Assembly: GCA_965221175.1 (NCBI GenBank)
Contig: OZ244867.1
Location: 744,001 to 808,000 of the forward strand
Source: JAJDZL01 sp965221175
GTDB lineage: Bacteria > Pseudomonadota > Gammaproteobacteria > Arenicellales > JAJDZL01
Reading direction: 5' to 3'
Length of the DNA stretch: 64,000 nt
The notes beneath the pieces were generated by a model. The model made no database searches, was not told where the DNA came from, and worked only from the letters and a program-made list of their open reading frames with translations. Below are positions 44,593 through 54,251 of the stretch, piece by piece. A program made the translations under genes and the position numbers. The first letter of the stretch is position 1, and every line of letters starts with the position of its first letter.

Positions 44593-45227
44593 GGAAAATG
44601 GTTTCACTTATAAAAAAACTTGTGAAATGCTGGGACAGACTAGTAGAAATCATGTCTGTTTATGTTACCAATTCAAGTGTGCAATGTTGTGAATCGTAGC
44701 GATCTATCATTACATTTGACTGGATATAAACCTCTAGTTCCAACCTGTTATCAGACAGTAGCAAATTGAGGAGATTAAATTGATTATTTTTGAAATTTTA
44801 TTCAAATATCCCGCATCAAATTGCGTTGGACCAGTTACATGTCAAATATAATTCCCGTTACTCGCAACTCTGCATTTTGAAATGGATTTCATCTTACTGC
44901 AGTCAATGGAATTTTATGGCGTAGCTCAATCGGTAGACCTAAATATTTGCCTTGGCAACAGTTCGCCTGCTAAACCTGAAATCCGCTCTGTAACGTGTAT
45001 TATCTTCGAATCTGATGATCGATGGCAATTCAAAGAATTTCGATTCAATTTTGGCCAAATTGAGCTCGATTTAGAGCGACGAATTCTGATTGGTAAAACA
45101 ATCAATTCTGTTCCACTAGTTTGCACAAAATACACTTGAGTTGAAATCTTTCCATTACGCGGACATTTACCTGAATCAACAGAACAGACTTTGATTCACC
45201 GCAATCCACTACATCCGGATTAATCAT
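44593..45227. other. Gene-poor gap, about 630 bases
   Basis: AT-rich. A frame at 44882-45139 (85 codons) and an opposite one of similar length overlap and match no family I know. A stretch at 44918-44933 looks like a tRNA D-arm but no acceptor or T-arm follows. The promoters of lhr (left edge) and of the MFS gene (right edge) should be here. Confidence 0.5.
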
Positions 45228-46484
45228 TTGATTCGTACATTAGTTTCAATTTCTTCCCTTCTGATTGGTTATGCATGCTTGCTGTCAGGGAACGCAATGC
45301 TTACAACATTGCTTGCACTTCGGGCACAGATAGAGAACTTTCTCCTTTTACAGATAGGAATAATCAATGCCGCTTATTTTCTAGGACTCTATGTGGGTGC
45401 GAAATTTACTGATCGACTAGTTTCTCGAGTCGGTCATGGTCGTGCATATGCAGTATTTGCAAGTATCGGTTCGATTTGTGCCTTGCTCCATGCTCTGTTG
45501 CTGAATCCTTATATGTGGATGGTCATTCGATTAGGTACCGGATTCTGTATTGCCGGACTTTTTATGGTCACCGAAAGCTGGCTCAATTCGAGGGCGACAA
45601 GGACAACTCGAGGGCAGATTCTTTCCATGTATATGATTACCCACTATTTTGCAGCTGGAATCGGCCAATTGTTTATCCCATTTGCAGATCCAGAAGGATT
45701 GAAACTTTTTGCGATCGCTGCAATCGGATTTTCATTGTCTCTGATTCCTGTCTTAGTTACGAGATTAATTGCGCCTCCCATACCACCACGACAGAAGTTC
45801 AAAATCAAAGAAATTTACAGCTATTCGCCTGTCGCAATGGCGGGTGCGTTATGTTGCGGATTGGTCGGTTCTGCACTTTACGGGCTTGCTCCGGTATATA
45901 CGAAAGGAATCGGAATGTCTTACACAACTACAGCTCAGTTCATGGCTCTTGTAATACTCAGTGGAGTACTCCTGCAATGGCCGATCGGTCGTTTATCTGA
46001 CCGAATTGATCGGAGAAAACTAATTGCAATTAACTGCTTTATCAGCGGAATTCTGGCAATTGCTGTACTGGTTAGCGCCCAAGCGAATATTCTCATTTTC
46101 CTGACAGCTGCAGCATTGTTCGGAGCTTTTTCGTTTACTGTTTATCCGATCGCTCTTGCACACATGAACGATGCTACGCCTGAAGGAAAACTACTGTACG
46201 CCGCTGGCGGAATGCTAACTGCATTCAGTATTGGTGCAATCGTGAGCCCAATTATTGCTACCACTGCGATGGAATTTATCGGCTATAACGCCCTGTTTAT
46301 GTATTTTGCACTCATTTTTGTTGTGTACGCCTTGGTTGTATTCTGGCGCATGAAAGTCAATCCAGCTCCAAAAAGAAAAAAATTCAAGCGATTTTTTCGA
46401 TCAAATGTTTCAAACAAAGATTTGGGGAAAGTACGCGATGCAATGGATAGGGACATCGCACGGCTCGTTAGTAGCCGACACTAA
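45228..46484 (+). CDS. MFS transporter, YcaD-like
   Basis: 418-residue twelve-helix major facilitator protein. Seen: GLYVGAKFTDRLVSRVGHGRAYA (the loop 2-3 motif), RLGTGFCIAGLFMVTESWLNSRATRTTRGQ (a YcaD-type signature), and the second-half motif WPIGRLSDRIDRRK. The basic C-terminal tail is cytoplasmic. The best start is TTG 45228, immediately before the first helix; no ATG fits. Substrate unknown, single gene. Confidence 0.88.
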   Translation: MIRTLVSISSLLIGYACLLSGNAMLTTLLALRAQIENFLLLQIGIINAAYFLGLYVGAKFTDRLVSRVGHGRAYAVFASIGSICALLHALLLNPYMWMVIRLGTGFCIAGLFMVTESWLNSRATRTTRGQILSMYMITHYFAAGIGQLFIPFADPEGLKLFAIAAIGFSLSLIPVLVTRLIAPPIPPRQKFKIKEIYSYSPVAMAGALCCGLVGSALYGLAPVYTKGIGMSYTTTAQFMALVILSGVLLQWPIGRLSDRIDRRKLIAINCFISGILAIAVLVSAQANILIFLTAAALFGAFSFTVYPIALAHMNDATPEGKLLYAAGGMLTAFSIGAIVSPIIATTAMEFIGYNALFMYFALIFVVYALVVFWRMKVNPAPKRKKFKRFFRSNVSNKDLGKVRDAMDRDIARLVSSRH

Positions 46485-46888
46485 CAACCAATTCGTCAGC
46501 GCCTCTCAAGTTCTTGATTTACAGTTATCAAGGCTGACTAATTGCCCGCCGACGGCCCGTCTAATTCGCAACCTTTTGAATACGCAAGTTCGCGACTAGT
46601 TTCACGCGAACAATTTCAATTCGCGATTGCTCCATTTTCATTTCGATACCAATTTCCTTCCTATGTAGTTTCTTTTTTATTCATAGTTTACTTTAGATAT
46701 TACTCATAAATATCTGATATATTAATGTAATTCTCCGTCAAAAGTAATGACATCTGGATGCCGACAATGATCGACGCTAATTTAGTACACGCAGCTTTTA
46801 ACCGAGTAATCTGAAATATGTTCAAAGTGAGCACTCTGCGGTTCAACAATAGAATTTTCGGATCAAGTTCGTTACTGAATTCGTAAAT
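46485..46888. other. Gap of 404 bases with a short hairpin
   Basis: No gene seen. It carries a 7-base perfect stem at 46588-46611, listed separately. The rest is AT-rich without recognisable structure. Confidence 0.5.
46588..46611 (+). terminator. Weak terminator-like hairpin downstream of MFS gene
   Basis: GTTCGCG at 46588-46594 pairs with CGCGAAC at 46605-46611 over a 10-base loop, followed by AATTTCAATT. The T-run is poor and the hairpin lies about 100 bases after the stop, so this is tentative. Confidence 0.3.
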
Positions 46889-47782
46889 TTATGGATTGCG
46901 TAGTAATCGAATCAAGCTTGACGTATCCCAACGAGAGCCGCCCATAGCTTGAATTTCTGCGTAGAATTGATCAACAAGTGCTGTAACGGGAAGTCGAGCT
47001 CCTACTGCATTTGCCTCGCTGAGACAAATCGCCAAGTCTTTTCGTATCCAGTCAACTGCAAATCCAAAATCGAATTTATCGTCCACCATTGTCGAGCCTC
47101 GATTTTCCATCTGCCACGATTGGGCTGCACCTTTAGAAATTACATCTAGCACAAGTTTTTCATCCAACCCTACCTTGGTCGCAAAATTCATGGCCTCAGA
47201 CAGGCCCTGAATCAGTCCGGCGATCGTAATCTGATTTACCATTTTAGTGAGTTGTCCGGACCCTACAGGCCCCATTAAGGTAACCGCTTTACCGTAACTC
47301 GCCATCACGGGAGCTACAGTTTCAAATACTTCAGGGGCACCCCCTGCCATAATCGTCAAAATACCGTTTTCAGCACCAGCCTGTCCGCCTGATACCGGAG
47401 CATCTATAAAGCTAATTCCCGCTGCAGATGCGACTTCTGCCATATTTCTCGCGATGTTTGCCGAAGCCGTCGTATGATCTACAAATACAGATCCAGGTTT
47501 CATGGCCGAAAATGCTCCTTCGGTACCACAGCAGATTTCTTCGACATCGTTGTCATTTCCCACGCAAGCAAATACAACGTCTGCATTTGCAGCCGCTTTT
47601 GCCGGCGTTGTCGCACTGGTTCCCGAGTGTTGCTTCAGCCACGCGTCCGATTTGGCAGAGGTGCGATTGAAAACGCACACATCATACCCATTTGACGCTA
47701 AATGTCCGGCCATTGGATAGCCCATCACTCCGAGACCGAGATATGCTGTTTTCAAACCTTTGGATTCATTTGTTGAGGTCAT
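46889..47782 (-). CDS. Beta-hydroxyacid dehydrogenase (HIBADH/GLYR family)
   Basis: 297 residues from ATG 47782, chosen because AGGA lies 7 bases upstream; a longer frame starts at 47827. Seen: AYLGLGVMGYPMAGHL for NAD(P), the canonical substrate loop DAPVSGGQAGAENG, and catalytic Lys region GQLTKMVNQITIAG. Belongs with 3-hydroxyisobutyrate dehydrogenase, tartronate-semialdehyde reductase and glyoxylate/succinic semialdehyde reductase; I cannot choose between them. If it reduces glyoxylate or tartronate semialdehyde it could serve the allantoin pathway, but it is 40 kb away. Confidence 0.88.
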   Translation of the reverse strand: MTSTNESKGLKTAYLGLGVMGYPMAGHLASNGYDVCVFNRTSAKSDAWLKQHSGTSATTPAKAAANADVVFACVGNDNDVEEICCGTEGAFSAMKPGSVFVDHTTASANIARNMAEVASAAGISFIDAPVSGGQAGAENGILTIMAGGAPEVFETVAPVMASYGKAVTLMGPVGSGQLTKMVNQITIAGLIQGLSEAMNFATKVGLDEKLVLDVISKGAAQSWQMENRGSTMVDDKFDFGFAVDWIRKDLAICLSEANAVGARLPVTALVDQFYAEIQAMGGSRWDTSSLIRLLRNP

Positions 47783-48243
47783 TTTCCTGTCCTTTTGCCT
47801 AATCGATTCATTGTTGATTTGTGTCAACTCACACTATCTGAGCAGGAGCGTAATTATAGGACGGCGACTTTGTATGGCATCGACTTTACTCTGTCAACTG
47901 TATTTCCAATTCCCCGCCATATGCGAACACAAAAGAATAATACTGAACTGTTTAAGGTTTGCTGAATTCAACCAGAATATTGGATTCCGACTATAGCGCT
48001 CCGCACTAACAATCTTTTGATCATTTTGCCAGACTATTCAACTTCAAGAAACTTCACAACTCGATACTCTTTATAATGAAAGTCACTGCAATTCAATTCT
48101 GGGAACGCTAGGAATATGTATTTGCGGTACACCCCACAATCCACTATCAAGTCCAGATAAGAATTCATTTGACTCGGATTTCTAGATCGAGTGTCGAATG
48201 ACTTCAACAGCATGAAAACAACTCTCAATATTGACTGAAGAAA
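47783..48243. other. Divergent spacer of about 460 bases
   Basis: Lies between the minus-strand dehydrogenase and the plus-strand GNAT gene. No gene recognised; a 77-codon minus-strand frame at its right edge overlaps the GNAT start and has no family resemblance. Expected to hold promoters in both directions. Confidence 0.45.
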
Positions 48244-48723
48244 TTGATCAAAATCCCACAAAACCAAATAACTGTAAGATTTGCAGAAACTGGTGATGCA
48301 AAAACCATCGCTGATTTCAACATCGCAATGGCTTGGGAGACTGAAAGAATCCGTCTTGATTCATCCGTCGTATTACGAGGTGTTGAAACGATATTTGAAT
48401 ACCCAAAGTATGGCTTCTATGTCGTGGCGATTATTGAAGGACGAATTGTCGGTTGTTTGATGATCACCTACGAATGGAGTGACTGGCGCAACGGTGTACA
48501 ATGGTGGCTTCAGAGCGTATATGTTGATTCTGAGTATCGTCGCATAGGCGTCTTCAACCGATTGTATGCATTTGTCAAGAAGCAAGCCTTGAGCAAAAAA
48601 TATGTCACTGGCATCAGACTCTACGTAGACAAGAGTAACCAAAAGGCCATGACAACCTACAAGTCACTTGGAATGCAGCCAACGAACTATCTCATTTACG
48701 AAACATCTGTGCAAAATACGTAA
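48244..48723 (+). CDS. GNAT family N-acetyltransferase
   Basis: 159 residues. Seen: ITVRFAETGDAKTIADFNIAMAWETE at the N-terminus, the central strand WWLQSVYVDSEYRRIGVFNRLYAF (acetyl-CoA loop in a variant R-R-x-G-V-F form), and LYVDKSNQKAMTTYKSLGM. Start TTG 48244. Followed 46 bases later by the thiolase gene, possibly the same transcript. Acceptor unknown. Confidence 0.85.
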   Translation: MIKIPQNQITVRFAETGDAKTIADFNIAMAWETERIRLDSSVVLRGVETIFEYPKYGFYVVAIIEGRIVGCLMITYEWSDWRNGVQWWLQSVYVDSEYRRIGVFNRLYAFVKKQALSKKYVTGIRLYVDKSNQKAMTTYKSLGMQPTNYLIYETSVQNT

Positions 48724-48756
48724 TTCAGCCGATAACAGCATTTATTGAATCTAAAC

Positions 48757-48763
48757 AGGAGGT
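48757..48763 (+). promoter_or_regulatory. Strong ribosome binding site before the thiolase TTG start
   Basis: AGGAGGT, 6 bases before TTG 48770. Confirms that thiolase starts at TTG. Confidence 0.8.
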
Positions 48764-48769
48764 AAAAAA

Positions 48770-49954
48770 TTGATAGGAAATGAAGTGGTAATTTTAGATG
48801 GAGTGAGAACTGGAATTGGTGACTATGGCGGTTCTCTGAAATCATTTTCAGCTTGCGAATTAGGCGCAATTGCTGTTCGTGGCGTTCTTGATAAAACCGG
48901 CATCGACCCGGCTTCGGTAGGACACTGCGTAATCGGAAATGTTCTGCACTCAGATAAACGTGACATGTATATCTCAAGGTATGCCGCACTTAAAGGCGGA
49001 TTGCCTATTGAAACTCCAGCCCTGACCGTAAATCGGTTGTGCGGCAGCGGGTTGCAGGCGATCGTAAATGCGGCGCAGTATGTTCAGCTCGGTGAGGCGG
49101 ATACTGTAATTGCCGGAGGTGCTGAATCAATGAGCGCAGCACCCTACTGGGCGACCGGCATGCGTTGGGGACAACGCATGGGACATGCCGAATTCGTCGA
49201 CATCATGGTCGGCGCACTCAGCGATCCGTTCCAAGACTGTCATATGGGTGTTACCGCTGAAAACATAGCAGAAAAGTGGAATATAGGACGCGACGAGCAG
49301 GATGAACTCGCAGTTGAGAGCCACAGGCGTGCAGCTCGGGCAACCAAAGAAGGTAGATTCGACGATCAAATCGTTCCGATTGAAATCAAATCACGCAAGG
49401 GCACGACAGAATTCATTACCGATGAACATATTCGTCCGGATTGCAGTATGGAGTCGCTTGGAAAAATGCGAGCTGTTTTCAAGAAGGACGGTTCAGTTAC
49501 GGCAGGAAATGCTTCGGGAATCAATGACGCAGCTGCCGCCATCGTAATGATGGAAGCAGGAGCTGCGGAAAAAGCAGGACATCAACCTATGGCAAGACTG
49601 CTGGGATATGCTCATTCAGGCGTGGAACCAGAATACATGGGAATTGGTCCAGTACCGGCAATTCACAAGCTACTGGATAAAACCGGACTCAGTTTGGACG
49701 ATATCGATGTCATCGAATTGAATGAAGCGTTTGCGGTACAAGCACTCGCAGTGATGAAAGATTTGGAACTGTCTTCTGACATCACCAATCCGAATGGAAG
49801 CGGAATTTCACTTGGCCATCCCATTGGTGCAACCGGTTGCATATTGACTGTAAAAGCGTTGCATGAACTTAAGCGTTGTGGTGGGAAAAAAGCCATCGTT
49901 TCTATGTGCATCGGTGGCGGGCAGGGAATTGCAGCTGCATTTGAACTTTTATGA
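48770..49954 (+). CDS. Acetyl-CoA acetyltransferase (thiolase)
   Basis: 394-residue thiolase. Active-site Cys91 in NRLCGSGLQAI, ELNEAFAVQALA, GHPIGATG with the catalytic His, and the second Cys in SMCIGGGQGIA. Length and motifs fit a biosynthetic-type acetoacetyl-CoA thiolase; a degradative role in beta-oxidation cannot be excluded. TTG start supported by AGGAGGT. No phaB or other polyhydroxybutyrate gene is next to it. Confidence 0.92.
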   Translation: MIGNEVVILDGVRTGIGDYGGSLKSFSACELGAIAVRGVLDKTGIDPASVGHCVIGNVLHSDKRDMYISRYAALKGGLPIETPALTVNRLCGSGLQAIVNAAQYVQLGEADTVIAGGAESMSAAPYWATGMRWGQRMGHAEFVDIMVGALSDPFQDCHMGVTAENIAEKWNIGRDEQDELAVESHRRAARATKEGRFDDQIVPIEIKSRKGTTEFITDEHIRPDCSMESLGKMRAVFKKDGSVTAGNASGINDAAAAIVMMEAGAAEKAGHQPMARLLGYAHSGVEPEYMGIGPVPAIHKLLDKTGLSLDDIDVIELNEAFAVQALAVMKDLELSSDITNPNGSGISLGHPIGATGCILTVKALHELKRCGGKKAIVSMCIGGGQGIAAAFELL

Positions 49955-49969
49955 GTAATGTCTGTCTAA

Positions 49970-50974
49970 TTGAGAAATTCAATTACCACAAATTCGGGGG
50001 ATGGAGCCATTATTATCCAACAGAAACCTGATATTAAACCAAGTGAGATCACGCCTCAGAGCGTGTATCAGAATCGCCGTAAATTTCTGAAAACTACCGC
50101 CGCACTCGCGATCGGTGGATCTGTGCCACTGCTGTCTCTAGGATTAAAAGAGGCTGCGGCTGCAACTAAATTTGAAAATCTGATCAAGAGTCCATTCTCG
50201 ACAGACGCTGAACTTACGGATTACGAAGATGTCACCTCGTACAACAACTTCTATGAGTTTGGAACAGATAAGCGAAGTCCTTCAAAAGAAGCACACCGGC
50301 TGACTACAAGACCTTGGAGTCTGTCAGTATCCGGTGAATGCGAGGCACCCAGGGACTGGGATATTGAGGATATTCTCAAAACGTTTCCTGCAGAAGAGCG
50401 GATATACCGCCACCGATGTGTGGAAGCCTGGTCAATGGTGGTACCTTGGGTGGGATTTTCTCTCGGTGATTTCCTGAAAGTGCACAAACCCACTTCCAAA
50501 GCCAAGTACATTGAAATGTTGACGCTTGTAAACCCGGATGAAATGATCGGGCAAAGATCAGGGTTGTTTGGCTCTGTTTTGAATTGGCCATATCGCGAGG
50601 GACTGCGAATTGATGAAGCCATGAATCCTCTTGCGATATTCGCGGTTGGATTGTACGGCGAGCACTTGCCAAATCAGAACGGCGCCCCGATTCGACTTGT
50701 GGTTCCGTGGAAATACGGTTTCAAAGGCGTCAAATCAATCGTATCTGTCAAATTCACGGAAGAGCAGCCTTTCAACACATGGCAGGAGCAAGCACCGAAT
50801 GAATATGGCTTCTATGCCAACGTAAATCCCAACGTCGATCATCCCAGATGGAGCCAGGCATCCGAGCGACATGTAGGAACTTTGTTCGGGAGACATCCCA
50901 CTTTGATGTTCAATGGCTACACGGAACAGGTAGGACATCTTTATAGCGATTTGGATTTGACTGTTAATTTCTAA
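49970..50974 (+). CDS. msrP: Protein-methionine-sulfoxide reductase catalytic subunit MsrP
   Basis: 334-residue periplasmic molybdoenzyme that repairs oxidised methionines in envelope proteins. A Tat signal with R36-R37 (NRRKFLKTTAAL) precedes the sulfite-oxidase-fold domain; C150 in YRHRCVEAWSM is the molybdenum ligand. YGEHLPNQNGAPIRLVVPWKYGFKG is the family signature. Start TTG 49970; no ATG precedes the Tat motif. Its haem partner MsrQ follows after a strong hairpin. Confidence 0.93.
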   Translation: MRNSITTNSGDGAIIIQQKPDIKPSEITPQSVYQNRRKFLKTTAALAIGGSVPLLSLGLKEAAAATKFENLIKSPFSTDAELTDYEDVTSYNNFYEFGTDKRSPSKEAHRLTTRPWSLSVSGECEAPRDWDIEDILKTFPAEERIYRHRCVEAWSMVVPWVGFSLGDFLKVHKPTSKAKYIEMLTLVNPDEMIGQRSGLFGSVLNWPYREGLRIDEAMNPLAIFAVGLYGEHLPNQNGAPIRLVVPWKYGFKGVKSIVSVKFTEEQPFNTWQEQAPNEYGFYANVNPNVDHPRWSQASERHVGTLFGRHPTLMFNGYTEQVGHLYSDLDLTVNF

Positions 50975-51001
50975 TCTAATTCCGATTCAACTAAAATAGA
51001 T

Positions 51002-51033
51002 TCGCGATTTCGGGGCTGCTTCCGAAATCGCGA
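51002..51033 (+). terminator. Terminator-like hairpin between msrP and msrQ
   Basis: A perfect 12-base inverted repeat (51002-51013 with 51022-51033, loop of 8) followed by TTTCTTATTT. It looks like an intrinsic terminator, though the T-run is interrupted. It stands 27 bases after the msrP stop and 24 before the msrQ ATG, so it would reduce msrQ relative to msrP rather than separate unrelated genes. Confidence 0.75.
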
Positions 51034-51057
51034 TTTCTTATTTGGTGGTACTCCAAC

Positions 51058-51681
51058 ATGGCAAAGATCTCAGGAAGTCAATGGGGCAAGTGGATACGAC
51101 GCTCAAAGCCGATCGTATTCGTACTTTGTTTAGTACCGATTACTTTGTTAGTCGTGGACATCTTAACCGGCAATATCAGTGCTGACCCCATAGAAGACAT
51201 CACGAACGTCACTGGGCAATGGGGAATTCGCCTGCTGCTTATCACACTTGCTATTACGCCTTTGCGTTCGATAACCGGCATTAACCAATTGATCCTGCTT
51301 CGAAGAATGCTGGGAGTTTTTTGCTTCTTCTACATCTTGCTTCATTTTCTGACCTGGCTCGTGATTGACAACTTTTTCGATATTCAAAGGATGTTCGAAG
51401 ATATCGTTGAGCGCTACTACATTTTATTTGGATCCGCAGCCTTCACAATGCTTATCCCGCTAGCTGCGACGTCAACCAATCGCATGGTAAAGTGGTTGGG
51501 TGCCAAACGATGGCTGAAACTGCACAAACTAGTCTACCTGATCGGAATTCTCGGCGTCGTTCACTTTTACCTGCAAGTTAAAGCCGATATAACCCAACCC
51601 GTAATTTATGGTGCAATTCTTGCTGTCTTACTTGGATTTCGTGTATATAAAAAATACCGAAAACAACCCTCTAAAAGATAA
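51058..51681 (+). CDS. msrQ: MsrQ haem-binding membrane subunit
   Basis: 207-residue inner-membrane protein that passes electrons from the quinone pool to MsrP. About six hydrophobic helices. Seen: TGQWGIRLLLITLAITPLR, LRRMLGVFCFFYILLHFLTWLV (His haem ligand), and WLKLHKLVYLIGILGVVHFYLQVK with two further His. Standard length. Separated from msrP by the hairpin at 51002-51033. Confidence 0.93.
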   Translation: MAKISGSQWGKWIRRSKPIVFVLCLVPITLLVVDILTGNISADPIEDITNVTGQWGIRLLLITLAITPLRSITGINQLILLRRMLGVFCFFYILLHFLTWLVIDNFFDIQRMFEDIVERYYILFGSAAFTMLIPLAATSTNRMVKWLGAKRWLKLHKLVYLIGILGVVHFYLQVKADITQPVIYGAILAVLLGFRVYKKYRKQPSKR

Positions 51682-51739
51682 CATACCGGCGTTCAACAGC
51701 CGCGCCCCTTCTCAACAATTGTATTAGCAGAAAATTCCA

Positions 51740-53584
51740 ATGAATGGAATCGAACTCATGACCCAAACTGAGCCAGACGGTAAGCGTAGTATTTGGAATA
51801 CTCTGGGAATACTCGCTAGCTATCTGTGGGAGTTCCATTGGAGAATTGGTATTGCACTGTTCTTTCTGATTCTCGCTAAAGTCACGGTTATTCTCGTGCC
51901 CATCACGATCAAGGAAATCGTTGACTGGTTTGATGTATCGCTTAATCCTGAATCGATTCTGGTCGTTCCGATTCTTCTGATCGCAACTTATGGATTGCTT
52001 AGATTGGCAAGCACTCTATTTGAGGAACTCAGAAACGCCCTATTTTCACGAGCATCACAAAGAGCCGTACGTAATGTAGGGCTCAAAGTATTTCAGCATC
52101 TTCATCAGCTATCACATTCCTTTCATCAAAATCGATCAACCGGCGGAATTTCTCGGGACATTGAGCGCGGCACGCGTGGAATCAACAACTTGCTGTGGTA
52201 CATCGTTTTCAGCATAGTACCGACAGTATTTGAGATTGTAGTCATCTGCATCTTTCTGGCGATAAATTTTGAATTGAAATTTGTAGCTATTACAAGCGGC
52301 ACAATTATTGCCTATTCATTGTTTACATACTACATCACGCGCTGGCGTACCAAGTTTCGGGTGCGCATGAATGCAGCCGAATCCCGAGCCAACTCGGTAA
52401 GTGTGGATGCACTATTGAATTACGAAACGGTTAAATATTTCGGCAATGAAAACCATGAAACTGAGCGATTTGACTTGCACATACGAGAGTGGGAAAAACA
52501 GTCGGTAATAAGCGAACAGACTCTTGCCCTTCTCAACGTCGGACAAGGATTCATTATCGTAACAGGACTAATTGTGCTGCTGTACCTAGCTGCAGAAGGC
52601 ATCGTCGCGGGTATATTGACGTTGGGTGATTTCATCATGCTAAATGCCTTTTTGATGCAGATGTACATACCGCTTCGGTTCTTGGGGACAACCTTTCGGG
52701 AAATTAATCACTCGCTCACGGACATGGAACGTATGTTCAACCTGCTGGATGTTAAAGAAAAACTGCCGGAAGCTGACAACGCCTCACCACTTTCAGCCAA
52801 CAACGCGAACATTCAATTTGAAAATGTCAGTTTCGGGTATTCAGAAGATCGTGTCATCCTAAAGAATCTAAGCTTTGAAATACCTTCCGGTAAAAAGGTC
52901 GCGGTTGTAGGTAAAAGCGGAGCCGGTAAATCTACCATCGTTCGACTTTTATTTCGATTCTATGACGTTACAGGCGGTGCAATTACCATTGGCGGTCAAG
53001 ATGTACGCAATATCAACCTAGCTTCGCTGCATGCCGCAATTGGCGTGGTTCCTCAAGATACTGTGCTGTTCAATGACACAATTGAATACAACATTTGTTA
53101 TGGGCGGCCAGACTGCAATGAAGCCGAATTCAATCAAGCTGTACAGCAGTCCAATCTGAAAGAATTCGTAGAATCTCTGCCGCAAAAGTTTGAAACGATT
53201 GTCGGTGAACGCGGCTTGAAGCTCTCTGGCGGAGAGAAGCAGCGAGTATCCATTGCCAGAACTATCTTGAAAGATCCTCCGATACTGATTTTGGATGAGG
53301 CGACTTCGTCATTAGACTCGAAATCAGAACGACACATCCAAAACGCACTAGACCTTGTTGCACAGAATCGAACTACGTTGGTCATCGCACATCGCCTGTC
53401 GACGATATCTGATGCTGACTCGATTCTAGTCCTTGATGATGGCGAGATTGTCGAGCAGGGTACACACGCTGAGCTCTTGGCTAGGAACGGACGTTTTGCC
53501 GAGATGTGGTGGCTGCAGCAAGTTGAAGAGAAAGAGGCCGAGCTCGCAGAAATGGCTGCGAATACAGAACCGGTGCGTGCATGA
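51740..53584 (+). CDS. Atm1/HMT1-type ABC exporter
   Basis: 614-residue half transporter: membrane domain (residues about 30-330) with the family signature LLNYETVKYFGNENHE, then the ATPase with Walker A GKSGAGKST, signature LSGGEKQRVS, Walker B ILILDEATSSLD, and H-loop AHRLST. Atm1-type bacterial homologues export glutathione-linked compounds or heavy-metal conjugates. Start ATG 51740; ATG 51758 six codons later is possible. Its stop overlaps the HAD phosphatase gene by 4 bases. Confidence 0.9.
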   Translation: MNGIELMTQTEPDGKRSIWNTLGILASYLWEFHWRIGIALFFLILAKVTVILVPITIKEIVDWFDVSLNPESILVVPILLIATYGLLRLASTLFEELRNALFSRASQRAVRNVGLKVFQHLHQLSHSFHQNRSTGGISRDIERGTRGINNLLWYIVFSIVPTVFEIVVICIFLAINFELKFVAITSGTIIAYSLFTYYITRWRTKFRVRMNAAESRANSVSVDALLNYETVKYFGNENHETERFDLHIREWEKQSVISEQTLALLNVGQGFIIVTGLIVLLYLAAEGIVAGILTLGDFIMLNAFLMQMYIPLRFLGTTFREINHSLTDMERMFNLLDVKEKLPEADNASPLSANNANIQFENVSFGYSEDRVILKNLSFEIPSGKKVAVVGKSGAGKSTIVRLLFRFYDVTGGAITIGGQDVRNINLASLHAAIGVVPQDTVLFNDTIEYNICYGRPDCNEAEFNQAVQQSNLKEFVESLPQKFETIVGERGLKLSGGEKQRVSIARTILKDPPILILDEATSSLDSKSERHIQNALDLVAQNRTTLVIAHRLSTISDADSILVLDDGEIVEQGTHAELLARNGRFAEMWWLQQVEEKEAELAEMAANTEPVRA

Positions 53585-54240
53585 AACTGTCTGGCGTCAT
53601 ACTGGACCTGGATGGCGTACTCATCGATACAGAATCGATATCCAAAAGAGCGTGGGTTCAAGCCGCTGAAGAGTTTGGATTCATTTTTTCAGATTCGCTG
53701 TATTCCAAAATAGCAGGTCGTTCCGTATTATCCGCACGGCGAGAAATTGAGGAGGCAACAGAAGGTCTAATTGATCTTGAAAGCTTTATGGAGCGCTCTA
53801 CATTTCTCTACAACGAAGAAATGAATTGCAACGGTGTTCAGATGATGATCGGAGTGCTGGAATTGCTTGAATTTCTCGATCAAGCAAAACTTAGTGCGGC
53901 GATTGCGACCTCAACTTCACGATTTCAAGCTGACAGAAAGCTCGACAGGTCAGGCTTGCAGGGCAAGATCAAAGTAATCGTGACAGGTGATCAAATCGAA
54001 AACGGTAAACCAGCCCCAGATCTATTTTTGCTGGCAGCTCAAAAAATCTCCACTCCGCCCGGCCAATGCGTTGTAATTGAAGATGCCGAAGCTGGAATCA
54101 TTGGTGCAAAATCCGCAGGGATGATGCCCATCATGGTTCCGAGCACGATTGACCCGTCAACCATCGCCAAAGAACTGTCGCATGCAATCGTTCCGTCCCT
54201 GTATGAGGTGCTTGAGATAATTCGAGAGCTCGTCGAGTGA
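53581..54240 (+). CDS. HAD family hydrolase, beta-phosphoglucomutase-like
   Basis: 219-residue haloacid-dehalogenase-fold phosphatase: nucleophile motif DLDGVLIDTE, motif II IATSTSR, motif III Lys in NGKPAPDLFLLA, motif IV VVIEDAEAG. An alpha-helical cap after motif I puts it with phosphoglycolate phosphatase/beta-phosphoglucomutase-like enzymes. ATG overlaps the exporter stop (ATGA), implying co-translation. Substrate unknown. Confidence 0.9.
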   Translation: MKLSGVILDLDGVLIDTESISKRAWVQAAEEFGFIFSDSLYSKIAGRSVLSARREIEEATEGLIDLESFMERSTFLYNEEMNCNGVQMMIGVLELLEFLDQAKLSAAIATSTSRFQADRKLDRSGLQGKIKVIVTGDQIENGKPAPDLFLLAAQKISTPPGQCVVIEDAEAGIIGAKSAGMMPIMVPSTIDPSTIAKELSHAIVPSLYEVLEIIRELVE

Positions 54241-54251
54241 TTGGTCCACAG

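Noticed and set aside
44918..44933. tRNA-like GTAGCTCAATCGGTAG stretch
   Set aside because: Looks like a D-arm, but no acceptor stem, anticodon arm or T-arm can be laid around it.
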